In this document: positions 43,959-53,631 of the stretch, one piece after another | Layout: each line of letters opens with the position of its first letter | How positions within the stretch are numbered: position 1 is the stretch's first letter | Assembly: GCF_000768705.1 (NCBI RefSeq) | Contig: NZ_AVPJ01000001.1 | Location: 186,001 to 250,000 of the forward strand | Length of the DNA: 64,000 nucleotides | Direction of reading: 5' to 3' | From: Knoellia sinensis KCTC 19936 | GTDB taxonomy: Bacteria > Actinomycetota > Actinomycetes > Actinomycetales > Dermatophilaceae | Program-made: the position numbers and the translations under genes | The notes under the pieces: generated by a model | Seen by the model: only the letters and a program-made list of their open reading frames with translations | What the model was told of the DNA's origin: nothing | Database searches by the model: none

Positions 43959-44878
43959 CATCCCTCTGGACGAGCGTTCCCGGCGCTGTGCGTTCGGCCC
44001 TCGCGCGGGTCCCTCAAACGGGACTCGCGATGCGGACGGCATACGCCGCGACAAGTTCGAAACTGCGAATCTTGGGCTTCCACGGAGTCGAGGACTTGGA
44101 GCGATTCGGTGTCCTCATCGACGCGATCTGCGACCGTTACCAGCCAGTCGGCGAGAGCGAGGTTGCGGCCGCTCTCATCGACGGTGTTCCCCTGCCCGCA
44201 CACGCGGTCTGGATCACCTTCGATGACGGGCTGGCGAGCACCTTCGAGGCCGGGCCGTTGTTGGCGGCCCGCCACGTTTCTGCGACGGCGTTCGTGTGCC
44301 CCAGGGTCTTGGACGACGGCGGGTGGCTCTGGTTTCAGGCGGCGCAGGCTGCCCTCGACCGAGACGAGTTGATTGATGTCGACGGGACGCCTCTCACCTT
44401 GCAGCAGCTCAAGGGCATGGACGACGTTTCCCGGCGGCGTGTGCACGATCGGATTGCGGAGTCTCTGGAGGCCCAGGGGGTGGAATCACCCACACCCGTC
44501 ACGACAGTGACCCTGGGCGAATGGCTCGACATGGGCCACACCATCGGCAACCACACGTGGGATCACCCTTGCCTCGACAAGTGCTCGCCCAGCTCCCAGG
44601 TCGATCAAATGCGGCGTGCACACCGAGCCCTCGCCGAGCGCGGCTTTCGCCCTCGCTTCTTCGCCTATCCCAACGGGAACTGGACTCCTGAGGCTGCGGC
44701 CGAGGCGGAGGCTCTCGGATACGTCGGGTCACTCCTTTTCGATCACCGGCTTTCGTCTGTTAGTGGCGACCCTCATCGCATCTCTCGCCTTCGTATCGAC
44801 AGCGACGCAACGCTCGACCGCACTTTGAGCATCCTGTCCGGGGCGCACTCCGCCGCCTTCCAGGTCGTGGCGCGGTGA
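43955..44878 (+). CDS. Polysaccharide deacetylase (NodB-like)
   Basis: A 307-residue enzyme with motif 1 VWITFDDGLASTFEAGP, motif 2 IGNHTWDHPCLD and motif 3 RFFAYPNGNWTPEA. It is longer between motifs 1 and 2 than the deacetylase at 37760 and the two are not close copies. The start is TTG at 43955, overlapping the preceding stop by four bases (TTGA) and preceded by a purine-rich AGGGGTGGGCGAGG. A cytoplasmic or membrane-associated role in modifying sugar units is likely. Confidence 0.83.
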   Translation: MTSLWTSVPGAVRSALARVPQTGLAMRTAYAATSSKLRILGFHGVEDLERFGVLIDAICDRYQPVGESEVAAALIDGVPLPAHAVWITFDDGLASTFEAGPLLAARHVSATAFVCPRVLDDGGWLWFQAAQAALDRDELIDVDGTPLTLQQLKGMDDVSRRRVHDRIAESLEAQGVESPTPVTTVTLGEWLDMGHTIGNHTWDHPCLDKCSPSSQVDQMRRAHRALAERGFRPRFFAYPNGNWTPEAAAEAEALGYVGSLLFDHRLSSVSGDPHRISRLRIDSDATLDRTLSILSGAHSAAFQVVAR

Positions 44879-46734
44879 GCAAGATTGGACCCACGGGTAG
44901 GTCGGATGGTGCTGCCCCCGGCCCCAATGAGCTCGCCTTTGAGTCTGAGGACCGAGTCGCAACCTATGCGGAACTTGATGGCCTGACCGCGGCGGAAAAG
45001 ACCTTGGTCGAGAGATGGATCCCGCAGGGCTCGACCGTCCTGGACCTCGGTGTGGGAACCGGTCGAACTGTCGACGCCCTTCGCTCTCGCGCCAGCTCGT
45101 ACGTCGGGCTCGACTACTCACAGGCCATGGTGCGCGCTGCCAAGGCTCGGTTTCCCCTCGCAGATATCGTCGAGGGCGACGCGGCCGATCTGACGATGTT
45201 TGCGACCCATAGTTTCGATTCCGTCATGTTCTCGTACAACGGTCTTGACTATCTCGAGCCGCTGGAGCGGCGCGTCCAAGCCCTATCTGAGGTGCGGAGA
45301 GTCCTGCGACCTGGTGGCACGTTCATCATGTCGACGCATAATCCCCGCGCGCTGATTCGCCGAGGACCAGACGAGGGATCGCGACTTAGGCAGGTAGCGG
45401 TCGCCGGGGCCATGACAATGAATGCTGTTCGCGCTCGCGGGCTGGCCCCGGCAACGCTCTCAGGAGCGGGATATCACTCCGACCACGTGCAGGGCCTCCG
45501 GACGTATTTCGCAACGCCAAAACGGCTCGTGCAAGAACTCCGTGATGCCGGGTTCCTCCTGCTCGATATCGCTGGCTCGGAGCACCCGGAAGATCTGAGA
45601 ACGTGGCGCACCCCATGGACCTATGTTGTCGCCACTCCACGCCCTACTGATCTCGTGACCAGCATCGAACCCTTCCCGGAGGATGAATCATCACTCGCCG
45701 TTTCTTGGGATGATCTCGTACGACAGGTGGGTTGCAGTCCCTTCCAAGCCCGAGCATGGGTCAAGGCTTGGCAAGCAACCCTTGCACCGTCGCAACCCAT
45801 CCAGACTGTCGTCGCAAAGCAAGGTGCCGTGGTGGTAGGGGTCATGCCGGTCGCTCAGTTGACTCGTCCCCTGCACCGGAGAGCGCCGCTCCCCCTGACG
45901 TACGTAGGATTTGCGGGCAGTGGCCTGGGTGCCGCCGATCACCTGGGCCCGCTAGCCACTGACCCAAGTGTCGCTGCCGCACTGGTCGAGCGAACAGTCG
46001 CCGAGTTCGGCGCCAGCCCGCTCCTGTTGGAAAGCGTTGCACCTGCCTTGGAGCACGTGGTTGCTGCAAACCTTGGCGGTCGTGTGGTGGCGCAGACGCC
46101 CTGCCCGGTCAACGTGCGGGAACCTAGTGCGAGCTTCAAGGACGCGTGGTCTGCAAAAACTCGCAAGAACGCGCGTCGCCGAGCGCGACTCTTGTCCAAG
46201 GAAGGGATCACCGCACACTGGACAGCCCCAGGCCCGGGCTTTGCGGGAGCGCTTCAAGATCTTCGGGACCTCCACGGGGAGCGATGGGCCGCACGTGGAG
46301 AACCGGGACTTTTCGCGGCCGACCGGGCTGATCTTCTTGTCACATATGCTGACTTGTCTCGCCCCGAGGAGGGCCCATGGATCCTCACGCTACGACGTGA
46401 GAACAAGCCCGTGGCGGCACTCCTGGGTATTCGTTTTCTCGACTCGTTCAGTGTTTACAAGACGGGTTGGTCCCCAGAGGGAGCACAACTCGGACTGGGA
46501 ATGGCACTCGGGCAGGAGGCCATGCAATGGGCCGAGCAACAGGGGCTCCATCGCTTCGACTACCTTCGTGGGCCGGGGTCCCACAAATCCGAACTCGGCT
46601 GCCTTCCTCAAACGGACGTGAGCTTCTTGCGAGAATCGACCGTGTCGGGGCAATTGATCCGTCTTCGGGAAGAGGAACAGCACCCTGTGCGTAGCGTTGC
46701 CCGCTGGATCATCAAAGGGGTGCGTCCGTCGTGA
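44875..46734 (+). CDS. Methyltransferase-acyltransferase fusion (SAM methyltransferase plus CelD/FemAB-type GNAT)
   Basis: A 619-residue two-domain protein. Residues 30-240 are a class I methyltransferase (STVLDLGVGTGRTVDAL binds SAM; RRVLRPGGTFIMSTHNP is post-II). Residues 265-605 form a CelD/FemAB-like acetyltransferase (WSAKTRKNARRRARLLSKEG, PVAALLGIRFLDSFSVYKTG, FDYLRGPGSHKSELG). Such acyltransferases act in exopolysaccharide synthesis. The GTG start overlaps the previous stop. The fusion would couple methylation and acylation of one glycan; the substrate is unknown. Confidence 0.77.
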   Translation: MSKIGPTGRSDGAAPGPNELAFESEDRVATYAELDGLTAAEKTLVERWIPQGSTVLDLGVGTGRTVDALRSRASSYVGLDYSQAMVRAAKARFPLADIVEGDAADLTMFATHSFDSVMFSYNGLDYLEPLERRVQALSEVRRVLRPGGTFIMSTHNPRALIRRGPDEGSRLRQVAVAGAMTMNAVRARGLAPATLSGAGYHSDHVQGLRTYFATPKRLVQELRDAGFLLLDIAGSEHPEDLRTWRTPWTYVVATPRPTDLVTSIEPFPEDESSLAVSWDDLVRQVGCSPFQARAWVKAWQATLAPSQPIQTVVAKQGAVVVGVMPVAQLTRPLHRRAPLPLTYVGFAGSGLGAADHLGPLATDPSVAAALVERTVAEFGASPLLLESVAPALEHVVAANLGGRVVAQTPCPVNVREPSASFKDAWSAKTRKNARRRARLLSKEGITAHWTAPGPGFAGALQDLRDLHGERWAARGEPGLFAADRADLLVTYADLSRPEEGPWILTLRRENKPVAALLGIRFLDSFSVYKTGWSPEGAQLGLGMALGQEAMQWAEQQGLHRFDYLRGPGSHKSELGCLPQTDVSFLRESTVSGQLIRLREEEQHPVRSVARWIIKGVRPS

Positions 46735-47864
46735 GGGTCATGTACGTCACGCCTGGACTCGGCGGGAGCGGGGGCGCCGAGCGTTCCCTTGCGGCGTTGG
46801 CACCGCATTGGAAAGGACAGGTAGACCTCCATATTGTGACGCTGAGCGAGCGGTCAGGCCTCGAACCAGCACTCCGCGAGTCGGGGGCCGAGGTAACTCA
46901 ACTGGCCGAACGAAGTCTGCTGGGCCGCATTCGTCGACTGCACAAGCTCATCCGTGAGACCGAACCGGACCTGGTGCACTCAGTCCTTTTCGACGCAGAC
47001 TTAGTTGCACGGATCGCGGCACGGTTAGGCGGCGTTCCATGTAGTACAAGCCTAGTCAACGTCAACTACGGGCGGGAACACCTGCAGGCGCCGGGTCGCA
47101 AGGCGTGGAAGGTTCGCGGAGCGCAAGCACTTGATGCCGTCACGGCTCGATCCGTGGTGCGATTCCATGCGCTAACCCACGAAGTTGCCTCGGTCATGGG
47201 CAAACGATTGTGGTTGGACCCAGGAAGGGTCGAAGTCATTCCGCGAGGGAGGGACCGAAGCGACGTGGGCAGCTTCTCCGCGAGCCGGCGCAACCGCGTC
47301 CGCAACGTGCTGGGCGTGGGCGACCGTCCTCTAGTGGTGGCTGCTGCCCGGCACGAGTGGCAGAAGGGGCTAGATCTGCTTCTGAGAGCCTGGCCCGGGA
47401 TCTCGGCGGCACACCCAGATGCCGTGCTCCTCATCGGGGGTCGAGAGGGCCAGACGACTGAGCACTTGCACACCTTGGCAACCCAGGTAGGCCTTGACCC
47501 TGCCACCGTGTTCTTGGGCAGTCGCAACGACATTCCCGACCTCATGTGCGCAGCCGATGCCTTCTGTGTTCCTTCACGCTGGGAGGGTCTAGGGTCGATC
47601 CTCATTGAGGCGATGGCGCTGGGAGCCCCTGTCGTGGCCTCCGACCTCCCCCCCTTTCGAGAACTGGATCCGCGGGGTGGATGGATAACGTACTTCGAGC
47701 GCGACAACACAAAGGACCTTGCCAGGCAGATCGCAGTCACCTTGGCCCGGACGAACGGTCAGCAACGTCGGGCCACTGCGAGCGACAGTTTCGAATCGAC
47801 CTACCGGGCGGATCTGATTGCCGCGCGCATGGTCGAATTCTTTGAGGCGGCTTTGGAAGTATGA
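46731..47864 (+). CDS. Family 4 glycosyltransferase
   Basis: A 377-residue GT-B enzyme beginning MRVMYVTPGLGGSGGAERS. DLVHSVLFDADLVARI and AAARHEWQKGLDLLLRAW precede the E-x7-E segment CVPSRWEGLGSILIEAMALGAP. The GTG start overlaps the fusion-enzyme stop by four bases. The A+T content begins to rise in this gene relative to the upstream ones. Confidence 0.85.
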   Translation: MRVMYVTPGLGGSGGAERSLAALAPHWKGQVDLHIVTLSERSGLEPALRESGAEVTQLAERSLLGRIRRLHKLIRETEPDLVHSVLFDADLVARIAARLGGVPCSTSLVNVNYGREHLQAPGRKAWKVRGAQALDAVTARSVVRFHALTHEVASVMGKRLWLDPGRVEVIPRGRDRSDVGSFSASRRNRVRNVLGVGDRPLVVAAARHEWQKGLDLLLRAWPGISAAHPDAVLLIGGREGQTTEHLHTLATQVGLDPATVFLGSRNDIPDLMCAADAFCVPSRWEGLGSILIEAMALGAPVVASDLPPFRELDPRGGWITYFERDNTKDLARQIAVTLARTNGQQRRATASDSFESTYRADLIAARMVEFFEAALEV

Positions 47865-47877
47865 GGAGTGGAGTCAA

Positions 47878-49692
47878 GTGAAGGGCAAAAAGACCTCGGC
47901 CGAAGGATGGGCCATACTACGGGCCATTCTACGGCGGCACATCGCCGCCCTGATCGCGCTGAGCGTCGTCTCCCTGATCGGGGCTGTCTTCGAGGCACTC
48001 TTCCTCGTCGCATTGACCGGGCTGGGTATGGCACTGGTTTCCGGTGCGACAACGGTCGGTCCAATGTGGGGACAATCGCTCTCGCTAGGTAGCGCACTCG
48101 CGGCTGCCGCGGCATTCCTCTTGGGGAGAACGGCCATGGTCGTGATCGGCGCATGGAGCACCGCTCGGCTCAACGCGGCCGTGACACGGGAGGAGCGTGC
48201 CCGTCTCGCCCACTCCTATCTTGCAACCGGTTGGGCTATTCAACATAATGAGCCCGCGGGTCGGCTTCAAGAATTGCTCACGACGTTCATCAACCGCGTC
48301 ACTCTGGCGGTCAATGCACTGAATCAGGCCGTGGTGGCCGCCGTCAGTTTGACCGCCTTTCTCGTCGCCGGCTTGCTCGTCGATGCCATCGCAACCGCGG
48401 CTGCTCTCGGGGCATTGGCCCTCATTGCCCTAGGTCTGATCCCCCTGCGGCGGCGGATCAGATCAGGGGCAGTAGCTTCTGCGAAGAGCAATCTCAACTT
48501 TGCCGGGTCCATTTCGGAGTTGGGCGCACTGGCAATGGAGATGCATACTTTCGGCGTTCGTAAACGCTTCGTCGAGCGCATCGATCGAGACAGCGATGTC
48601 ACCGTGGAGACTCAGCGCCGAGTTAACTTCCTCACCTACGCCTTGGCGCCAATATACGTTTCAATCGCGTACTCGGCACTGCTCGTCGGGGTCGGCGCAT
48701 TTGCCCTCGTGGGAAGTGGAGAGTTGGCTGTAATTGGCGCCGTTCTGCTTTTGATGCTGCGCGCCCTCGCGTACGGTCAGCAACTCACTGCATCGATGGG
48801 AGCGCTTGCATCCCACCTTCCATTCCTCGACTCAATCACCTCCACGACCTCCTTCTACGAAAACCACGCAGACCTCTCAGGAACCGAGCAACCACAGCAC
48901 GCAACGCCGCTCGAAGTCGTCAATCTCTCGTACGAGTACGCGCCGGGGAAGAACGCCCTTCAGGGTGCGACGTTCCGCGTTGAACGCGGAGAAGCGGTCG
49001 GGATTGTGGGACCCTCTGGCGCAGGCAAGTCGACGCTTGCTCAATTACTGCTTGGTGTACGCCGCCCCACCCACGGTGAGCTGCTCGTGAGTGGGACTCC
49101 ACTCAACGACATAGACCACGCATGGTGGGCAAAGCGCGTTACGTTTGTGCCTCAAGATGCGCGACTTCTGACTGGCAGTGCGGCCGAGAACATCCGGTTC
49201 TTTCGCGACCACATTGACGACGCCGCCGTGAGGGACGCAGCCGCGAAGGCGCACATACTGGACGACCTAGAGAAACTGCCGCAGGGCCTTGATAGTCATC
49301 TCGGCGAGCGGGGTGGTCGGCTCTCAGGTGGACAACGACAACGACTTGCCATTGCGCGCGCCTTGGCCGGCCGACCAGAGATCCTCATCCTGGATGAGCC
49401 GACATCTTCGTTGGATGCCGTCAGTGAGCGACTCATTCGTCAGACGCTGTCCGAGCTGAAGGGCGAGACGACAATCCTGATCATCGCTCATCGCCTCTCA
49501 ACGTTAAAATTCTGCGACAGGATCATGGTGGTCGAGCGAGGAAAGATCACCTCTCTTGGCGCTCCGCAAACCGTCCAGAAGGAAAGTCCATTCTTCCGCC
49601 GTTCCATCGACTCTTTGGACACGGACCTGCCGCTTGGATTTGAGTCGATTGCTGTTTCGTCACAAGAAGAAGGCACGGCAATTGATTCCTGA
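47878..49692 (+). CDS. ABC exporter, fused membrane and ATPase domains (candidate lipid-linked glycan flippase)
   Basis: A 604-residue half-transporter. Six TM helices occupy residues 18-320 and the ATPase follows. Walker A GPSGAGKST is near residue 378, the signature LSGGQRQRLAIARAL near 483, Walker B ILILDEPTSSLD near 503, and the H-loop is IIAHRLSTLKF. The MsbA/PglK type flips lipid-linked sugars, which suits its place among glycosyltransferases. The start is GTG 47878, four bases after GGAG. Drug or peptide export cannot be excluded. Confidence 0.83.
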   Translation: MKGKKTSAEGWAILRAILRRHIAALIALSVVSLIGAVFEALFLVALTGLGMALVSGATTVGPMWGQSLSLGSALAAAAAFLLGRTAMVVIGAWSTARLNAAVTREERARLAHSYLATGWAIQHNEPAGRLQELLTTFINRVTLAVNALNQAVVAAVSLTAFLVAGLLVDAIATAAALGALALIALGLIPLRRRIRSGAVASAKSNLNFAGSISELGALAMEMHTFGVRKRFVERIDRDSDVTVETQRRVNFLTYALAPIYVSIAYSALLVGVGAFALVGSGELAVIGAVLLLMLRALAYGQQLTASMGALASHLPFLDSITSTTSFYENHADLSGTEQPQHATPLEVVNLSYEYAPGKNALQGATFRVERGEAVGIVGPSGAGKSTLAQLLLGVRRPTHGELLVSGTPLNDIDHAWWAKRVTFVPQDARLLTGSAAENIRFFRDHIDDAAVRDAAAKAHILDDLEKLPQGLDSHLGERGGRLSGGQRQRLAIARALAGRPEILILDEPTSSLDAVSERLIRQTLSELKGETTILIIAHRLSTLKFCDRIMVVERGKITSLGAPQTVQKESPFFRRSIDSLDTDLPLGFESIAVSSQEEGTAIDS

Positions 49693-50527
49693 CTTTTCCG
49701 TCATTATGCCCACGTACAACCGGCAGGTGCTCCTCCAGCAGTCCATCGAGTCGGTCATAGCGCAGAGCCATCAAAACTGGGAGCTCATCGTGATCGACGA
49801 TGCAAGCCCCGTACCGCCGGTTATCGCTGACGACCCACGAATCCGCCTCATCCGCGGCGAATCCAACAGCGGTTTCGCTGCGTGCGCCAACATGGGGCTC
49901 GGCCTTGCGCGGGGCCGTTACGTCACATTCCTGGCCGACGATGACATGTGGACTCGCGACCGCTTGAGAAACGCCCTGGCCGCGCATAGTGAGGCCGACG
50001 TTGTCTGGTGCGCCACGATCGAACTCGGTGCCAGGGCCGTCTCGCCCACCAAACCTCCGTCAACTAGGCCGATCACACTGAATTCAGTCAACCGCGAACT
50101 CCCTGAAACCATGGGCGCAGTATCCCTCCCCCGAGAAATATGCCCCCTGCTGGACCCAGAATTCCGCGCATGCGAAGACATCGATTGGGGCATCCGGTTG
50201 CGGCGGGAGCACCCCAACGAGGTACACCTCTCGAGTTCGGACTTTTTGTGGCGTAAGCACAATGGCCCCCGGCATCTAAACGGCACCGAGGTCCGCATTC
50301 AAGCATCTGAGGTGCTTCTTAGGCGGCACCCCGAATTCTACGCCCAGAATCCAGCAATCCACGCGTTCCGCTGGTACCGCATCGCGCTCATGCAAACCTC
50401 AATGGGCAAGCATCGAGTCGCAATACGATCCGCACTCACGTCCTTCCGGGTCAAGCCAAGCAAAGGCGCCATCGCCCTCATTTTTCGATTGGCACTCGCT
50501 CAGGCCCGATGGCCATTCCTGCGTTGA
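49682..50527 (+). CDS. Family 2 glycosyltransferase
   Basis: A 281-residue GT-A enzyme. FSVIMPTYNRQVLLQQSIES starts the domain, ELIVIDDAS follows, and YVTFLADDDMWTRDRL carries the DxD metal motif; CEDIDWGIRLRREHP is the acceptor-site segment. The likely start is TTG 49682, overlapping the ABC gene by 11 bases and preceded by AAGAAGG. It closes the plus-strand operon. Confidence 0.83.
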   Translation: MIPDFSVIMPTYNRQVLLQQSIESVIAQSHQNWELIVIDDASPVPPVIADDPRIRLIRGESNSGFAACANMGLGLARGRYVTFLADDDMWTRDRLRNALAAHSEADVVWCATIELGARAVSPTKPPSTRPITLNSVNRELPETMGAVSLPREICPLLDPEFRACEDIDWGIRLRREHPNEVHLSSSDFLWRKHNGPRHLNGTEVRIQASEVLLRRHPEFYAQNPAIHAFRWYRIALMQTSMGKHRVAIRSALTSFRVKPSKGAIALIFRLALAQARWPFLR

Positions 50528-50566
50528 ACCTTCGGCTGGCCGCACTTCGCTTCGCAACAAGCCCAC

Positions 50567-51529
50567 TCATCTGCCAGGTCCAGGTTCCGAAAGCAACCCT
50601 TGAGCCGCTTCGGCGTGAGCCGGTGGAATCGCAAGATAGTTCGCCTGTCGCATCTCGAAGTCAAATGTCTGGAAGTTGACAGGCACAAACCGCGCCCGCC
50701 CATTACCGGCGACAGGCATTGAGAAGCCGCGACCGACCAGGTGGCTCGCCACCTGGGTAGCAGACGTCCCAGCACGACGCAGCAGATGTGGAGTCAGCTC
50801 GATGAGGATAACGGGGGGCGAGTCCAACCTCAGGATCTCCGACATGCCCTCGAGCGCCGCCATCTCGAACCCCTCAACATCTACCTTGATCAACCGTGGA
50901 GTACAGGGCAGGTCACGAGGAACCACGGGGACGACCTCGACCTCCTCGGTCGCTGCACTGCCTGCGGCACCCAACACGAGAGTGTTGCTCACATCGCCAC
51001 TCGAGGTTATTGGGGCCAAGCCACGCGCAGCACCGACCGCGACCTGACGAACATCGATGATCGACCCCAAGCGGTTGATCTCGACGTTCTCACGGAGCCG
51101 ATGAGCCGTCATCGCCACAGGCTCATAACTGATGACACGTCCAGATGGCCCCACAACGGACGCCGCCAACAATGAGTACGTACCGATGTTTGCACCGCAG
51201 TCTACGAAACAATCACCGGGCTTCAGGAAACCGCTGACGAAACCCATCTCGGCGGGGTCGAAGTAGTCCGTGAAATAGATGACGTTCGATGCAGAGTTGC
51301 TTCGCGGGTAAGCCAGGAGAAGCAGGTCCCCGTAGACCTTCAGGGTCCGCGGCAACGAACTCCGCCGTGAAGCCAGTTGCCACTCGACGCTTCGACGCAC
51401 CGCGGAAATGCGTGCGCCCCGGTTGGCTGGATGCGAGATGATTTGACGCAGGACTGAGGCAGCGCGCAATGGCGGCAGTCCCCTTACGCGCCGACGCACC
51501 TTGAGTGGCCATGGAGGATCGGAGGTCAC
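50567..51529 (-). CDS. FkbM-family methyltransferase
   Basis: A protein of about 320 residues. The SAM-binding DCFVDCGANIGTYSLLAA and the FkbM hallmarks VISYEPVAMTAHRLRENVEIN and RLIKVDVEGFEMAALEGM are clear. It would O-methylate a sugar of the glycan. The start is uncertain: GTG 51529 is used, while TTG 51547 gives six more residues. It converges on the preceding glycosyltransferase gene across 39 bases. Confidence 0.83.
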   Translation of the reverse strand: MTSDPPWPLKVRRRVRGLPPLRAASVLRQIISHPANRGARISAVRRSVEWQLASRRSSLPRTLKVYGDLLLLAYPRSNSASNVIYFTDYFDPAEMGFVSGFLKPGDCFVDCGANIGTYSLLAASVVGPSGRVISYEPVAMTAHRLRENVEINRLGSIIDVRQVAVGAARGLAPITSSGDVSNTLVLGAAGSAATEEVEVVPVVPRDLPCTPRLIKVDVEGFEMAALEGMSEILRLDSPPVILIELTPHLLRRAGTSATQVASHLVGRGFSMPVAGNGRARFVPVNFQTFDFEMRQANYLAIPPAHAEAAQGLLSEPGPGR

Positions 51530-51612
51530 CGGGTAATTCTCTCGCAAAGCTGCCCGGCCCGGGGCCAGTCTCGCCTATTCGTTTCTTGCCAACCGAAGCA
51601 GCTGTTGGCGTC

Positions 51613-51627
51613 GGGAGCGAGGCTCCC
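51613..51627 (-). terminator. Short hairpin 3-prime of the minus-strand glycosyltransferase
   Basis: GGGAGC-GAG-GCTCCC, about 30 bases past the stop at 51658. It is weak evidence for a terminator. Confidence 0.3.
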
Positions 51628-51657
51628 ATCGGCAGCCTGAGACCGTGAGTCTTAGCC

Positions 51658-52548
51658 TTAATTCTGATTGAAGGAGTGAAACTCCCCCGGAGGTACAGTG
51701 CGCCCCATCCGATTCAGGAGAGCGTCACGAAGACCCGCCGCAGTTGCGACAGGGCTCGACCAATGCTGCCGCCGGACGTCGGACACCGTAAACTTGACAA
51801 AGCGGAGCGTGGTGCCAATCAGGAACCGCACGTCACGAGTTTCTATTGCCCACCGGAATTGATTTCGCACCAAGTAGTAGCGGCGCCACGGATTCTTTGG
51901 ACCTGTGGCCGACGAACCGAGATGCCCACGCTCAATCGGTTCGTGCTCGAGGACAGCAACCTTGAATCCCGCGCGGCGAATTCGCCATGACAGATCGATA
52001 TCCTCGAACATCATGAACCAACGCCGGTCGGGCGATCCTGCCAGCAGCGCGGCCGGATCGAGGAGCAGCGCCCCGTCGACGAGGGAGAATTCCACCTCCC
52101 TCGCTCCAGCAACGATTTCATCACACTCAGCCTGGGCCATCGCAGCGCTCAAATGTTTGATGTTTCCGTATCGGAGTAGACCCCCCTGCAGGCCAATTAG
52201 TCCAAGGCTCGCCCCAGACCGATCGACAACATCGAGAAGAGAGGCCAAGGCCAAGGGCAACGGAGCACTATCGTCATCCAGGAGCCAGAACATGTCATGC
52301 CCAGACCGGCGGGCAGTGGCGATCCCGAGAGCAAGTCCCGAGGCGTATCCGCCGTTATCTGGGGCCCGTAGATAGACGACATCGGATCTGACCTCGAAAC
52401 GTTGCCGGGTCTCATCCGTGCTGGCGTTATCCACCACGTACACCGCGTCGGGTGGTCTCGTCTGCGCCAGCAAAGCCCCTACTCCGTGCTCCAGCACGTC
52501 CGCGCGGTTGAACGTGACGACAATTGCGGCCACAGATGAGCGTCCCAC
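51658..52548 (-). CDS. Family 2 glycosyltransferase (rhamnosyltransferase-like)
   Basis: A 296-residue GT-A enzyme. VAAIVVTFNRADVLEHGVGAL and VYVVDNASTDETRQRF are the opening, MFWLLDDDSAPLPLAL the DxD region, and FMMFEDIDLSWRIRRAGF the ED-Y/D-type acceptor motif usual in WcaA/rhamnosyltransferase-like proteins. AGGAG lies five bases before the GTG start. It sits between two FkbM methyltransferase genes on the same strand. Confidence 0.85.
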   Translation of the reverse strand: MGRSSVAAIVVTFNRADVLEHGVGALLAQTRPPDAVYVVDNASTDETRQRFEVRSDVVYLRAPDNGGYASGLALGIATARRSGHDMFWLLDDDSAPLPLALASLLDVVDRSGASLGLIGLQGGLLRYGNIKHLSAAMAQAECDEIVAGAREVEFSLVDGALLLDPAALLAGSPDRRWFMMFEDIDLSWRIRRAGFKVAVLEHEPIERGHLGSSATGPKNPWRRYYLVRNQFRWAIETRDVRFLIGTTLRFVKFTVSDVRRQHWSSPVATAAGLRDALLNRMGRTVPPGEFHSFNQN

Positions 52549-52778
52549 GTTGGCTCCTGATTGTTTGGTAGGCGAATGCAGCGGACAGGCTCACGCGTGG
52601 GCCACCATGTGGCCTGAAGAAGCTTGGGCAGCTCGTGGGACGACCTCGGTAAACTGTCTGGCAACGGCGGATGTCTTGATGGAGAATCGAGAACTGGTCG
52701 TTTGCTTCAGCGATCAAGGTCAACGCCCACCGCATTGCCTTCCGGACGTAGATCCAACATCGGACAGCGCCTGGGTGA

Positions 52779-52797
52779 GTGTGATTGAGAATCACAC
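52779..52797 (-). terminator. Hairpin 3-prime of the second FkbM gene
   Basis: GTGTGATT-GAG-AATCACAC is a perfect 8-bp stem, 17 bases past the stop at 52815. The rest of 52549-52814 is A+T-rich and holds no gene I can support. Confidence 0.45.
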
Positions 52798-52814
52798 CCC
52801 GATGGCGACCTGGA

Positions 52815-53609
52815 TCATCGCGCCACAAACGTGTCTTCGCCCTTCACTGCACGTAGGGAGAATGCCGTCGTGGCACGGTGAAAGATCGCTGAACAATCAG
52901 GAACAAATCGATCATGCAACTCAATTACAATGGAATCTACGCGCTCGATCCAGGCTGACGGATTGCGAAACACTTCACTCTCACCGCCTTCGATATCCAC
53001 CTTAAGAATGGATATTCTGTCAATGTCAAATTCCCGAATCAGATCGCTAAGAGTAATCGCCGACACGACTTTCCCATCGATGGCCTGGTCTTCAGCAGCA
53101 GACCGAACGCGCATGGCCCAAGCGCCCGAGCCCGGGTCTACGAGGTCAACTACGCCAGTAGTCGACCAGAGTGCGGCCCGAACGCGAATAATTCGCTGGC
53201 CATAGCGCTGCGTGTTTCTCTCTAAGATCTCAAAGTTGCCATCGTCGGGTTCGATGGCAATGATCCTCGCATCTGGGAATCTCTCTGCAAAGTAGACGCT
53301 GGCCAACCCCGTGTTCGCGCCAGCATCGACAATCCAGTCCACGGTTCGGTGCGTTGCAAACGGAAATTCGTATCCACGATCACAAAGGACGTGGCAAAGC
53401 GTTCGCAGGTCCGTATTTCCACGCCGAATGAGTACTGCCGGGTAGTTGCCGAATGTTACAGATTTCAAACCCCTTGCGCCGGGCCTGTCGAGCCAGCCGT
53501 ACCAACTCCCCCGCACACTTCCGAAATGGCGGCGGTAGCGGCGCGCGCGCCGCCTCATCTCTCTGATTCCAGGGACCACTTTGAAGATGGGGGGGCGTGA
53601 GCTAGCCAT
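52815..53609 (-). CDS. FkbM-family methyltransferase (A+T-rich gene)
   Basis: A 264-residue enzyme with DWIVDAGANTGLASVYFAER for SAM binding, IIAIEPDDGNFEILERN, and ISILKVDIEGGESEVF. It is shorter than its neighbour at 50567 and not a close copy. AAGG stands seven bases before the ATG. Base composition is clearly lower in G+C than the window average: the 60-base rows at 52921 and 52981 contain only 29 and 25 G or C. This is the best single sign of foreign origin in the locus. Confidence 0.82.
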   Translation of the reverse strand: MASSRPPIFKVVPGIREMRRRARRYRRHFGSVRGSWYGWLDRPGARGLKSVTFGNYPAVLIRRGNTDLRTLCHVLCDRGYEFPFATHRTVDWIVDAGANTGLASVYFAERFPDARIIAIEPDDGNFEILERNTQRYGQRIIRVRAALWSTTGVVDLVDPGSGAWAMRVRSAAEDQAIDGKVVSAITLSDLIREFDIDRISILKVDIEGGESEVFRNPSAWIERVDSIVIELHDRFVPDCSAIFHRATTAFSLRAVKGEDTFVAR

Positions 53610-53631
53610 TGTGCGCCTTCCCGCTACCACG

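Noticed and set aside
52427-52828. A 133-codon minus-strand frame across the gap between the glycosyltransferase and the second FkbM gene
   Set aside because: Most of it lies in the glycosyltransferase gene in another frame, it has no ribosome site and no recognisable motif.
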